Assembly: GCA_943361925.1 (NCBI GenBank)
Contig: CALRIT020000014.1
Coordinates: 1-64,000 of the forward strand
Direction of reading: 5' to 3'
Source: CAISCU01 sp943361925
Lineage (GTDB): Bacteria > Bacteroidota > Bacteroidia > UKL13-3
Length of the DNA stretch: 64,000 nt
Positions 17,224 through 31,300 of this stretch are shown one piece after another; the first letter of the stretch is position 1; each line of letters begins with the position of its first letter. The position numbers were made by a program, and so were the translations under genes. The notes beneath the pieces were generated by a model, which did no database searches, was not told the origin of the DNA, and worked only from the letters and a program-made list of their open reading frames with translations.

Positions 17224-19083
17224 ATGAAAAAAGTATTTTTAATTCTATACATTATAATTTTTAGCACTAATGTTTGGGCTAATGATAATCAATTAAAACA
17301 GTTACTAAAGAATTCGGCAAATGCATCTGCAATTAGCGATTCGAAAACCTGTTTTAAATTACTTCGTGAAGGATTGTTCATTTCATTGGAACAAAAAAAC
17401 ACCTATTATATTGGCAGATTTAATCTGGCTATTGCCGATGAATATTTATTTATAAACGAAATTGATTCAATTGATTTTTATTATTTAAAAGCCAAAGAAA
17501 TTTTTGAAAATCTAAATTCTGAACCTGAATTAATTAGAGCTGAAACAGGCTTACTGGAATTGTCTAGAAGAACAAATCCATCTAGTACAATGGATAAATA
17601 TTTGGATTTATTGAGTCGCGCTAGAGCTATTAAAGAAAATGATGTTTATTACTTGGTTTTGGAAAAAATCATCATGGTAAATAACGGTATGGAGAATTAT
17701 AAGGAAGCTTTTTCTCAAACCCATGAATGCATTCAATACTATAAAACAACCGGAAAAACATATAACCTAGCAATTAAATACAGAGAAATTGCTGCTCTTT
17801 ACTTTACTAGATCAGTAAGCCGACAATCAGAACCTACTGATTTTGATTCATCGGTTTTTTATCATAATAAAGCAATTGATTTATCAAAACAGATAAAAGC
17901 TTACAGAAATCTGGTTTTTGCTTACCAAAGATTAAGTTGGTTATTATATAAAACAGATATTGAATCAGCATGGAAGTATATTCAAATTGCTGATAGCCTT
18001 GATCATAAATACGAAATTCATTCTCCACAATTACCCAATATTATGTCGTTTTCTCTATTTAAAATGGGGAAAATAAAAGAAGCAATTCAAAAATCTAATG
18101 AGGCCTTAGCATTGGGTTTAAAAGCAAAGCAACTGTTCATTGGAATTCAGGCCGCTGATCAGTTGTGTATTTATTACAAAGCCGATAAAAGATATGATTC
18201 GGCCTTATATTTCAAAGAGCTTTCAGAATTATTTAATGATAGTATCAGAAGTCAGAAACATTATAAAGATGCAGCTCGCATGCAGGCAAAACTTGAGTTT
18301 GACAAAGAAACCTATGAAAAGGAGGTTATACAAGTTGAATCAATGAAACGTCAGAAACTCATAATTTTATTTACAATTTCAGGAATTGTAGTTTTGTTAA
18401 TTATCACATTTATTTTATACCGAGCTTATGTTTTAAATAAAAAGTCAACAGCCATTATTAAAGCTCAAAACGATGAAAAAACAATTCTTATCAAAGAAAT
18501 CCACCACAGGGTAAAAAACAATTTGAGTGTGATATCGGGAATTTTAGATTTACAAAAGAGAAGTATTAAGGACGAAAAAATGTTGGAGATATTTAAAGAT
18601 GCCAAAAGCAGAATTAATAGCATGGCTTTGGTTCATATTAATTTGTATGAACAAGAAGATCTAACAACCATTAATTTACAGGTGTATTTCGAAAATTTGT
18701 ATAAAACCGTAAGTAGCGCTTATAAACTTCAGGATAAAAGTGTGAATTCTCAAATAAACTGCGAAAATGTTTCAATAAATATAGATACCATTATTCCATT
18801 GGCTTTAATCACAAACGAACTTTTAACTAATTCTTTTAAATATGCTTTTGAAGGAAAAGAATCAGGTTTAATTACATTAAATTTAAAAAGTACAGGAACA
18901 GGTTTTGTTATGATTTATTCTGATAATGGAATTGGTTTGATTGAAAAAAATGCCGTAAAATCTGAGGGATTAGGAACCATGTTAATAAATGGATTAATTA
19001 AACAATTGGATGGGACACTTAATAAAGTGAGTTCAAATGAAGGATTAGTTTATACCTTTAAGTTTAAAGGGATTCATGTTTAA
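17224..19083 (+). CDS. TPR-sensor histidine kinase (HisKA_2 type)
   Basis: A 619-residue membrane kinase. A signal peptide (1-20, ending NVWA) is followed by a periplasmic, all-helical region of tetratricopeptide-like repeats (about 30-350), a single membrane helix at about 379-398 (LIILFTISGIVVLLIITFIL), a dimerisation/phosphotransfer helix with the HisKA_2 motif KEIHHRVKNNLSVISG (phospho-acceptor probably His428), and a HATPase_c domain with LITNELLTNSFKYAF (N box), YSDNGIG (G1 box) and GLGTMLI (G2 box). This TPR-HisKA_2-HATPase layout with a neighbouring LytTR regulator is common in Bacteroidota. The TPR domain suggests the signal is an envelope protein or peptide. Confidence 0.92.
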   Translation: MKKVFLILYIIIFSTNVWANDNQLKQLLKNSANASAISDSKTCFKLLREGLFISLEQKNTYYIGRFNLAIADEYLFINEIDSIDFYYLKAKEIFENLNSEPELIRAETGLLELSRRTNPSSTMDKYLDLLSRARAIKENDVYYLVLEKIIMVNNGMENYKEAFSQTHECIQYYKTTGKTYNLAIKYREIAALYFTRSVSRQSEPTDFDSSVFYHNKAIDLSKQIKAYRNLVFAYQRLSWLLYKTDIESAWKYIQIADSLDHKYEIHSPQLPNIMSFSLFKMGKIKEAIQKSNEALALGLKAKQLFIGIQAADQLCIYYKADKRYDSALYFKELSELFNDSIRSQKHYKDAARMQAKLEFDKETYEKEVIQVESMKRQKLIILFTISGIVVLLIITFILYRAYVLNKKSTAIIKAQNDEKTILIKEIHHRVKNNLSVISGILDLQKRSIKDEKMLEIFKDAKSRINSMALVHINLYEQEDLTTINLQVYFENLYKTVSSAYKLQDKSVNSQINCENVSINIDTIIPLALITNELLTNSFKYAFEGKESGLITLNLKSTGTGFVMIYSDNGIGLIEKNAVKSEGLGTMLINGLIKQLDGTLNKVSSNEGLVYTFKFKGIHV

Positions 19084-19279
19084 AAGATGATATCAAATTA
19101 ATTAAATGATTATACTCTTTTTTTTTCTTTTTTGGTTGAAAATCAATCTGTTTATTGTTCAAAATTACATTAAAATATAGGTTAAAATTTTTAAGGCTCA
19201 AAAGTTTTTGTGCCGGATATTTGTCCTTTGATACCCAAATTTGAGCATTTCGTGAAATTATTGATATAGAATGAGCTAT

Positions 19280-19314
19280 TAATGATAAAATAGTATTGAA
19301 ATATTTTATCATTA
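19280..19314 (+). promoter_or_regulatory. Perfect inverted repeat abutting the giant gene start codon
   Basis: TAATGATAAAATA (19280-19292) and TATTTTATCATTA (19302-19314) form a perfect 13-bp inverted repeat with a 9-nt loop, ending 2 nt before the ATG at 19317. As RNA it would sequester the ribosome-binding region; as DNA it could be an operator. Which of these applies is not decidable from sequence. Confidence 0.5.
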
Positions 19315-19316
19315 TC

Positions 19317-22300
19317 ATGGAACAATTTTTACAATCAAAGAAATTAATCTGGGCAAAATGGATGATGCATATATGCATTGTACTTTTATTATCATTCAGC
19401 CCATTATTTGCCCAGCAGCCGGGTAATACTTTGAATTTTGATGGTTCAAATGACAGGGTAAGTTTACCAAATTCATTGGTAACAGCTGCCACATTACCAA
19501 GTAATTCTGCTATTACCATTGAATATTGGTTTAGAGGAATTAATGTTCAATCTGCAGTACGTCTGCAAAATGGAAATAATTATATTCTTGCGGGTTGGGG
19601 AAGTAATACCAATTCTCAAACACATATTATTTCTTCAGATGGTGGTTCAGGAAATGGACTCCCTGTTGGAGCTGGTGTGAATGATGGCAGGTGGCACCAT
19701 GTGGCCATGACTTGGCAAAGAAATACAACAAATGGTTTTAAGAGTTATTTGGATGGGAAATTGGTTGCACAAAGAAACTCTGCAAATGTTGCTTTACCTG
19801 TTGTAACTGCAAATGCTTTTATTGGAGCAAACAATGGTTCAAGTGAATTTACAAATGGAAGTATTGATGAAGTAAGAATTTATACCACTGCAAGAACTCA
19901 GACAGAAATTCAAAGTGATATGTTTGATTTAAGCTCAACTCTTCCTACTGGTTTACTAGCTTATTATAAATTTAATCAAGGAACTGCTGCTTCAACAAAT
20001 TCAAGTGTTACAAGCTTAAACGATTTAACTTCTAATGCTTATAATGGAACACTTATAGGTTTTGGTTTAAGTTCAACAAGCAGTAACTGGGTTGAAAGTT
20101 ATGCAGCAGTAGTTCCAAGAAATCTTGAAGCAAATTCAATTACTTCAACTGGTTTTACTGCTAACTTCTTAGCTCCTCTTAATGGAACTGTTGATAATTA
20201 TATTTTAGAGGTTTATACCAACCCATTACTTACTAATCCTATTTTGGGTTCTCCTTTTACATTGGCTTCAACAGAATTGTCGAAATCAATTACAGGTTTG
20301 TTGCCAGGTAAATATTATTTCAGAGTTAGAGCTAATAAAACTAGTCTAACAGGACAAGGTAATTTCACTGAAATTGCTACAGTTGATATTCCTTTCGCAG
20401 CACCCGGAAATGCTTTGGCCTTCGATGGTTCAAATGATTATGTTGTTTTACCTGATGGTATTTTAAGCTCTGCACAAAATTTAACTATTGAAACTTGGTT
20501 TCTATTAAGCGATAACAATACCTGGCAAAGGGTTTTTGATTTTGGAAGCGGTACTTCCAAATATATGTTGTTTTCTCCTTCACCAGGAAGAGGAACTGCC
20601 AATACCGGTTTATTTGAAATTTATAATGGTTCTGTAGTTCAAGAATTGACTTCAAAAACAGTTTTTCAGATTGGGAAATGGTACCACCTTGCCATAACAT
20701 TAAATGATTCTTCAAATACTGGTAAATTATATATCAATGGTTTACTTGAAGATGAAAACAATGCAGTAACTTTAAAACCATCTGACCTTGGGAATACTAC
20801 TCAAAATTATATTGGTCGCTCTCAATATGCTGATCCATTATTTAATGGTAGGATAGATGAATTCAGAATCTGGAATATAACAAGATCACAGGAACAAATC
20901 AGAGGAAGCCTAAATAATCAAATAGATCCCAATACAAGTGGTTTAATAAATTATTACCAATTTAATCAAGGAATTGCAGGTTCAATTAATACTGGAGTAA
21001 ACCAATTAATCGATTCAAAATCTTCAAATGGTACTGGTAGTTTGGTGAATTTTGGTTTAACATTATCAACCGGAAGTAACTGGATTGAAAGTTATGCTTT
21101 AATGATTCCAAATTTATTACCTGCAACAAATATTTCGGGTACTTCATTTACATTAAATTGGGAAGCTCCTACTGTTGGAATTGTAACTGGTTATTATGTT
21201 GATGTATCAACCAATGATAATTTTACTGCACCAATTGCAGGTTCTCCGTTTTTTGTTTCAGGAAATAACACTTTATACCGAGATTTTACTGGACTACAAA
21301 CCAATTTAAATTATTACTATAGAGTAAGAGCTGATAAGTCGAATCTTTCAGGTTCAGGCGCATTCAGTAGGGTTCAGCAAGTGAGAACATCCAATGTGTT
21401 CAATCCTCCAGGAAATTGTTTGGCATTCGATGGTAACCAAGATGGCGTTTCAGTTCCTAATATGCCAATGGGAAACATATCCAATTTTACCATGGAGGCA
21501 TGGATCAATCCTGCTACATTATCTATAACTAATCAAACTATATTTTCATATGGTTTTGATAATGGTTCATCAGGAAATGGAATTAGCTTGAATATTGACC
21601 CATCAGGGAATTTGAGAATTTTACATAGTGCTGTAATTCATGTAAATTCAGGTTTTGTTTTCCCTACAGCTAATAGATGGTACCATATTGCTGTTACTCG
21701 TTCAAATGGACTTACACGTGTATTTGTAAATGGTGAACAAACTACAACAACTATCACCAACAATCCTTACAATCCTACAGCATTTATGATTGGAAGTAAC
21801 AATGGATTCAGGTTCTTCAATGGTAAAATGGATGAATTCAGGTTCTATAATCAAGCTTTAACTTCAGCACAAATAAAAGCAGATATGAGTGATACAGTTT
21901 CGGTATTGCCTCAAAACCTTTTGGCTTATTATAATTTCGACCAAGGTTCTCCATCAGCAACAAATACTGGTATTAATATCTTAACTGATGTTTCTGGAAA
22001 CAATAGAAATGGTAGTTTATTAAATTTTGCATTAACTGGTAACAATAGCAACTGGATTCGCAGTAATGCTATGGTGAGACCAATTGTTTTGCCAGCATCA
22101 AACATCACTTCTTCTGGCTTTACTGCAAATTGGACTCGCCCTGTTTTTAATGATGTCGCTTCTTATGTATTGGATGTTTCTACCAATACACAATTCACAG
22201 GATTAGTGGGTGGATCACCAATTAGTTTGGATAGTTTGACTTATTCAAAAGCTATTACTGGTTTACTTGAGGGTACATATTATTACAGAGTCAGATCACT

Positions 22301-25300
22301 TACGACAGGAATTTCTAATCAAGAATCTGTTTCTGAAACAGAAAGTGTTTTTATAAAATATACACCACCGGGAAATGCACTTAGTTTAGATGGTAGCAAT
22401 GATTTGTTAGCCATTGATAATGCAACAGGTATCAATAATAGGTTTGCTGATAATAAAATTACTGTTGAAACATGGTTCTTACTTAAAGCACTTCCAAATG
22501 CAGGACAAATGCCAGCTTTGATTACAGAAAATTACAATGGTGCAGGTGGATACAATATCTTGTTTTCAATTTTCTTGCACCAAAAGAAAATTTGGGGAGG
22601 TTTCCATATTGGTGAGAACTGGACCTCAGCTAATGTGGATTATACATTTGAAGTGAATAAATGGTATCATGCTGCATGTACTTATGATAAGAATATCATT
22701 AAATTATATGTGAATGGTGTCTTAGTTGCCACAAAAACCAGCACCTTAGCCTTACCAAAAGGCTCTGAAGACTGGTCTATTGGAAAACGTTGGGATTACA
22801 ATGATTTTATCAATGGTAATTTTGATGAGGTTAAAATTTATAATGCGGCACTAACCCAGGAAGAAATCAATCTTGACATGAGGGATACCGGTTTAGTTTT
22901 GTCAAACAAAATTGTAGCTTATTATAATTTTGACCAAGGGGTTTCCGCTGCGAACAATTCTCATATTACCCAAATAATTGACCAAAGTCCAAGTGCATAT
23001 CATGCTAATTTAACTAATAGTGCATTATCAGGAACTACAAGTAATTTAATTGAAAGTTACGCAATAGCAATCCCTAAAGCTCTTCCGGCAACTGATATTT
23101 CTCCAACTGGTTTTACTGCCAACTGGGAACTGACAAAAATTGGTGAGGTAACTAATTATTTATTAGAAGTTTCATCTACTAAAGATTTTGTTGGTTTAAT
23201 TGCTTCAGCATATGTATTTCCAAATACTTCTACAAGTAGCGTTTTAACTAATTTAACCGGTGGAACATATTATTATAGAGTTAGAGCAAATAATTCCAAA
23301 ACTAATATCAACCAACAAGGAGCTTATTCTGCAGTTATTAAAGTTGATGTTCCTTATACTCCACCGGGAAATGCCATGACTTTTGATGGTATTAATGACC
23401 GTTTAAAATTAGATAATAATACAATAGGAAATTTTGGTAACAGTAACTGGACAATTGAATTTTGGATGAAAACAAGTGCTGCAAAAGCAATGAATATCAT
23501 TAGCAAACGTGAAACTTGTGGTGATGCTCACTTTTGGAATATAGGCATGAATCCTTCTGGTACCATTGGGTATGAACTCGATAATGCTTCTCGTTCGCAG
23601 TTAATGCAATTAGGAACAGATGTCAATACCAAAGTTAATGATGGAAGGTGGCACCATGTTGCTTGGGTAAGAGAAGGTATCAATATAAAAGTATATATAG
23701 ATGGAGTAGTTCGTGCAAATAATAACTCTAATGGTATAATTTACCAAGGAGTTACAAATTCAATAGATATTGGTGAATTATATTGTTATGGTAGAAATTA
23801 TCAAGGTAGTTTAGATGAAATAAGAATTTGGCATAGTGCAAGAACCTTAGAGCAAATTAATGCTGCTATGAAAGCACCTATTGACCCCAATGCAATTGGC
23901 TTGAAATTGTATTTAGATTTTGACAATGGCGTTGGTGGACTTCAAAATTATGACCAAACCCATGTTAAAGACAAATCTGTGAGCAAGGCCGATGCCCGAA
24001 TTATCGATATGGAACTGGAAGCTTTGAATACCAATTTTGTTCAAAGTTATGCTATGGTGGTTCCTACTCAAACAGAACCTACTGAAATTACACCAAATGG
24101 GTTCAAATTAAATTGGATTGCTCCTTCAATTGGAACCATTTCAAATTATTTAGTTGATGTATCATTGAGTTCGAATTTTACTGCTCCTATTTCTGGTTCA
24201 CCTTTTAATATTTCAGGTGCTCAAACTTCTTTAACCATTGATGGATTGGCACCAAGTACTTTCTATTGCAGAATTAGAGCAAATCAAACGGGTAAGCCGT
24301 ATTCTAATGAAGGTGCACCTTCAAATGTTAAAACGGTAAAACTTGAATATACACCGCCTGGAAATGCGTTGAAGTTTGATGGAAACAATGATTATGCTAC
24401 TATTCCTCGTCCTATTACAGGTGATTTTACCATTGAGTATTGGATGAAAACCAATCAGGTTGGTTATTCAGGTCATATTACAGGAACCGGAGTTGTTGAT
24501 ATGGAAGTTGGTGGTGCTCCAGGTGACTATAGAAATGCACTTGTTGGAGATAAAATTACATTTGGTTTAGGCTCAAATGGACAAGACCCAACCTTATACT
24601 CGAATACTAGCGTTAACAATGGAAAATGGTACCATGTAGCTTTAACCAGAGATAAATCTTCCGGTCAGATTCGTTTGTATATCAATGGTAATTTGGAAGC
24701 AAATGGACAATCAGGAACAGGAAATATAACTGCTTCATCATTAATTACGCTTGGCTCTGTGAATACTGCTAGAGGCAGTAGTACTCGTTCTTTTAATGGA
24801 ACAATTGATGAATTAAGAATTTGGGATGTTGTAAGAACTCCTGCTGAAATTGGAGAGTATTTTAAAGATACTGTCGATAGAAATTCTCCTGGTTTATTGG
24901 CATACTATACTTTCGATCAAGGTATTGCAGATGGTTCAAATAGTGGAGTAGTAACACTTGCTGATATTGCAGGTACAGACAATGGTGGAACCCTTACAAA
25001 TTTTGCTTTGAATGGAGTAAATAGTAACTGGGTTAAAACATATAATATCAGTGTTGCTTCTCCATCTAATCTTACATCGAGCACAAACCTTTGTTCTCGT
25101 ATCGATTTAAACTGGCAATTAGGAACAACAAATCCTACAGCAAACTGTGAGGTTTCTGTTTTTTGTGATAACGATCATTTTAAACAATATGTTTATGCCG
25201 ATGATGAACTAATTGCTATTTATCCATTTAATACAACATCATGCTTTTTTAATGTCAATCAAACTTATAATGGTGTTAAATTAATTAGGGGTGTTGATTA

Positions 25301-28300
25301 TAAATTTAGTGTTAAAACGGCATATGCTCCTCCATTATTTAAATACGTTAAAACCAGTGCTCCAAGTAATATTTCGGTCGGAAGATTCAAGCCAAATCCT
25401 GATGTACCATCTGGTTTCACAGCTACCACCAACAAATGTGATGGTAGCGTTGATTTGGGTTGGTCGTGGTTTGATGTAAATCCAACAAATGGTTTTGTAT
25501 TCAACCGTTCTACAGATTCGGCCATGAGTAATCCTGTTGTTACAACCTTATCGGGTACTCAAAGAAGTTATACCGATGCTGGATTGCAAAGAGGACAATA
25601 TTATTTTTATAGACTTTTTGCCCGAAATGATTGTTATGTTCCAAATGCTCCTGACTCAATGTTTGCCGGAGTTTCTGATACTTCTACATTAATTGGTGGT
25701 TTATCTCCAACAGTACCAAACAGACCTTCTAATATTAGATTATTTTCAGATTCAATTAACAATGTCATCACGGTTAGGTGGAATGATAATTCTGATTTCG
25801 AAGAAAAATATACAGTTGAAAGAACCGCTGTTGGTGGAGGTTCATCAAGCTTTGAAGTGAATGCAAACGATACTGTTTATTTGGATGAGATGGCAGCATC
25901 TTGTGTTAATTATAATTACAGCATAAAAGTATATTCAGGTTGTGCTTTAAGTGGTTTATCATCTCTTGGAATTAATCAAACCAGATTAACTCCAAATTTG
26001 GCAAATACATTTGAACCGAGTACCATTTATAAATTAAAATGCTCTAAAGGTTATTTCCCTGATCGTGTTGAATTAAACTGGAATAATAGAAACAATGGTC
26101 AGTTAACAACAATCAGAATTTATAGAAAAGTTGCTGGTTCAACTAACGATTCTATCTTAATTAATAGCGTCTTAGCCGGTTCTGGATTATATGTTGATAA
26201 TACAACTGTTGCGGGTGTAATGTATCGTTATTACCTAGTAGGTGAAACCCAATGCGCAGGTGTTACCAGATTCTCTAATATAGCTTCCGATATTGGTTTC
26301 AGAAGCCCTTCTGGTGTGGTAAATGGTACAATCACATATCAAGGAGGGTTTGCTGTAGAAGGAGCAAGAGTTTTTGCACAAAATACTTCTGCAAATAAAG
26401 GTGCTGGAATTGAATTTGATGGAGTTGATGACTATATCGAAGTTCCTCATCAAGCTTCTCAGAATCCTACAACTAATGCCCTTACTATTGAAGCGTGGTT
26501 TAAACCGATGTTTAGAAATAGTTTTGTAATTGCTTCTAAAATTGATTCATTAACTGGTGGTTATTTATTAGAATATGATAGTTTAAATGATAGAATTCAG
26601 TTTACAATAGCTAATGAAAACGATAAACAAGTTGTTTATGTAGATAGTCCTTTCGTTTCATTTAATTCTTATAATCAAATCACCGCTACTTATGCATCAG
26701 ATAGTATAAGAATTTATGTAAATGGAATTGAAGGCACAACTGTAATGACTACCAATGCCGGATTGGGAGCAAGTTCCGGTCCTTTGTATTTGGGTGGCGA
26801 TCCTAATTTGGGAATTTATGGTTCTGGTAATATGGATGAGGTGAGATTATGGAAAATTGCAAAAACACAATCAGAAATCATCAGGGATTTTAATAGAACA
26901 GTAGGTTCTAACAATGGAAATCTTTTCTTGTACTATACTTTTGATGATAGATTTGATGGTTTAACCGAAACATATGATCAAAGTAATTTGAATTTAGTTT
27001 TCAGAGAAAATCATGCTATTTTAAAAAATGGTTGTAATTTCTCAGATAGCATTCCTACTTCTAGCCAATTAGCTTTAGCAACTTATACTGATTCAAAAGG
27101 TAGCTATTTGTTGGAGAATGTGCGCTACAATGGTACCGGACAGAACTTTATCATAGTGCCATCATTGAATATTCACAACTTTAGTCCGAACAATAGAGTG
27201 GTGTTTATTGGTGATGGAAACCAGGTTCTAAATAGTGTTGATTTTCTAGATAATTCAAGCTTTGAATTTGTAGGTAGGGTAAACTATGCTGGAACAACTT
27301 GTCCGGCTGTGGGTGCTACGGTTTTTATTGATGGATTTTTAGCTTCTAAAGGGAATCAAATTGTTACTGTAAATGATAGTGGAAAATTTGTTATTCAAGT
27401 ACCTATAGGGGAGCATGTAATTAGTTTAAGTCAGAACAAACATATTTTCAGTCAAGGTAGATTCCCTGCTACTGGAACTTTTACCTTTACAGGTCCTACA
27501 AGTGCACAATTTTATGATTCTACCTATTTGAAGGTAGTTGGAAGGATTGTTGGAGGAATGAGGGAATTGAATAAAGCACCTGGCTTAGGTAGATCGAAAA
27601 ATAACATTGGAGTGGCTACAATGAAGTTTTCTTCAACGGGCCAATCAGGAGTAAATGATTGCTATGTTGTTCAAGTTACAACAAATGATTCAACCGGAGA
27701 ATATGTTACTGCCTTATTACCTCAACGATATCAGATTTCACAATTGAAACTTGTGAATGATCCTGACCCAACAAAACTAATAAAGCCTGAATTTAATAAT
27801 CCGAATATTGTTGATCTTACACAGATTCCTGATGAAACCACTATTTATGATACTTTACGTACAATTGCATTTGTAAGGGTTGATTCAGTTAAGTTTCATA
27901 AAAGGTTAGATTTTAAATATTTTGAAAATCCAGAGATTTTTTTGAGTAATTTTAGCACGCCTATTGATAGTATCGTTAATGATTTTATTGGTTCAGGATC
28001 ATTGGAAATTAACGATTCTTTAAATATAAGTTTAGTAGGTAATCCATTTGGTTACCCAGTTTTTGAACAGAACAATTCGTATTTGGGAGTAGTTAAAGTA
28101 ATTGAAAAGTATAGTAACATTGATTTACCCACTAACCATCCAAGAAAATTCGATTTTGTGCCTGTAGAAGGTGTAATTCAAGTTTATAATGAACTTGCTA
28201 TCCCAGAGGAAAGTCAACGAGAATTTAGGATTACTGATGGTATTCAGAACTACTCTTTTAGGGCAGGTTCTCCAAATGTTTTATTAAATTCAATAAATCA

Positions 28301-31300
28301 GGAATATAGTTTCACAAAAACATTACAAATGTATTTTATTCCTGATGAAGGATTTACTGTTAGTTATCTTCCAAATAAAATGGACTTAAATTCGAAATTA
28401 TATCGTGGTTTCGTTTTTGGAGCAAGGGGTAGTAATAGCAGTTTTACTACTACAGGTCCGGCTTTGGTTGATTTGGTATTACGTGATCCTCCAGGTTCTG
28501 CAAGTAGTGCAACTTGGAGTAAGGGAGTATCTTATTCATCTGTGGAATCTTGGAGTAACTCTAGTAGCAAAGGAGCTGGTCTTACTAAAACAGTACATCT
28601 TGGAACCAGGCAATTTATGGGTACAGGTGGAATTGGAATAATTGTCGGGGGAGAAACTGAGGTTGAAAATAATGTAAGCTTGGGTTTTAATTATAATAAA
28701 AGTGTTAATTCAGAAGGTGAACTAGTAACAACTACATCTTCTACAAAAACTTATTCAACAGGTTCAGATCCGGGTTCAGTAGGGGCTGGAGCTGATCTTT
28801 ACATCGGTAGAGCTACAAATTTAATTTTTGGAACTTCTGATAATATAAAGCTTGTAGATACTGCGGTATGTAGATTATTGGAATTACAAAATGAACCATT
28901 AATTTGTGTGGGACCAGAAGTTAATGGATTTAAAATAGGGAAAGAACTTGGCTTATATATGGTTCCTGGTGAAACTAAAACCACATTTGCATATACTCAA
29001 AACGAAATACTTGATTTAATTATCCCGGATTTAATTCGAATAAGGAATACATTTCTAAATTCGAATATTTTAAACAATAGGGGTGTTAAAAAGTATACTT
29101 CAGTTTTTAATGACCAAAATGATCCTAATTATTTATTGAAATTTGGATCAAATAACGATGATCCAATCTGGGGTCATTTAAGATCTTCTTCTAATCCTTT
29201 TGAAAAGGAGTCATCCGATACAATTGGTAGTTCTTATATTTTCAGAGGGAATTCTATTTTTGATACTGATTCTATAAGGTATTATAACAATCAAATTAGG
29301 TTATGGAAAAATGCTATTGCAAGAAATGAAAAGGAAAAGTATTTAGCCTCTCAAGGTTCATCATCAAATTCAAATGCGAGAAATAATATTAGTTTTGGTA
29401 AGGCTTCAATTTCTGAAGAAATTTCCTCACAAACTGACGATACTTATACAGAAACTATTGAACAAACCTTTAATGAAGATTTTGCATTCCAGATTGCCTA
29501 TAAGTTTTTTGGAGTTGGAGGAAGTGTTAATGGGTCAATCGCTTTAGAACAAACAAAAGGAAAATCAAAATCAAATACAACGTCAGTTAATAATGTTTTC
29601 TCATATACCCTTCAAGACGGTGATGATGGTGACCTTTTGTCAGTTGATATTGTAAATCCAGGAACAGGGGATGGTCATATATTCAAAACAATTGCTGGGA
29701 AAACTTCTTGCCCATATGAGGGTGGTGATTTTGCTTTGTTTTATAATCTTTCTAATGATACAATTACTTCAACAACACAAATTGAAAATGGGTTAGAATT
29801 ATCTGCAGCAACAGCACAAAATGATGTGCCTGTTATCAATGTTCAACAAAAAACCATTTTCAATGTACCTGCTGAAGATGAGGCTGTATTTGTTCTTGAA
29901 TTAGGTAATCTTTCTGAAGGTCGTCAAGACAGAACTTATTCTCTTCGAGTTGACCAAGCTTCTAATCCTTTTGGTGCAATCATCAAGGTTGATGGCTTAG
30001 ATCCAAACCGAGATTTTGATGTGCCTTATGGTACCACTCTTCAAAAGACTTTAACCATTGAACGTGGTCCTATAAATTATGATTATAACAATATTCAGTT
30101 AATCCTTAAATCATCTTGTGATGATGATATTTTTGATACTGTTTCTATCAGTGCAAGGTTCCTTCCTACATGCACTGGTGTTACTATCAAATCGCCAGAT
30201 GATAGATGGGTAGTGAACAATTCATTTAATGATACCCTTCCAGTTTTAATAGGTGGTTACAATTATAATTATGGAGGTTTCCAGGCTGTTCATTTCCAAT
30301 ACAAACCAGCTGCAGGTAATGTTTGGTATAGCGAGAAATCTTTCTTCCGCGATACCCCAGATGTAAACAACATGATTCCTATAGGAACGCCTGATATCTA
30401 TTATCCATTCAATATGCGTAATCTACCTGATGGTAAATATGAACTACGCGCAGTTACTGAATGTATCGCTCCGGGTTATCCAAATAGCAGAATTAGTTCT
30501 ACCGTTTTACAAGGTACTGTCGATAGGGTTAATCCTTCCCCTTTTGGAAGTCCTTCTCCTGCAGATGGTATCCTTTCTCCTAATGATGAAATCAGCATCA
30601 AGTTTAATGAAATCATCGACCAAAGTACTTTATCACTTTCTAATTTTGAAGTTAAAGGTGTTCTCAATAAAACCAATCTAAGAAGCAATTCTAGCTTGTA
30701 TTTAGATGGCGATAATGATTTTGCTGAAGTGCCTGTTGGTCTGAATTTACAACGTGTTCCTTTCACAATTGAATTGTGGCACAAACGTGGTAAACTTGGT
30801 CATTATGTATTGGCTTCTCAAGGTTCTGATACAGCTGCAAATTTTGAATTAGGTTATACTGCCGATAACAAATTATACTTTAAAGTTGGTGAAGAAATGG
30901 TTACCTCTAATCTTTCTTTACTAGATACAACTTCTTTCAATTTCATTGCAGTTGCTTATAATGCAGATCTTCAGGTTGCCGATTTATATGTCAATAATTT
31001 TGTTGTCAATATTGGTAACAACAGAATATTCAATCCTTATGAAAGTAGTGGTAAGTTCTATATTGGAAAGGCTTCAAACAACAGTCCTGATTACGCAAAA
31101 GGTAATATTTATGAGATGCGTATCTGGTCGGGTTATAGAACTTTGGTTGATGCAAATAATACCAAATCAATTTTATTGAATGGCACAGAAGCCGGTTTAA
31201 TTGCAAACTGGAGAATGGATGAAGCATCAGGCACTGAACTAAAAGACTATGCTCGTTCAAGAAATGCTGCTATTGTCAATGCACAATGGATGATGTCGCC

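Noticed and set aside
19064..19519. Minus-strand open frame across the start of the giant gene
   Set aside because: Overlaps the kinase end, the hairpin and the giant's signal peptide; product has no recognisable features.
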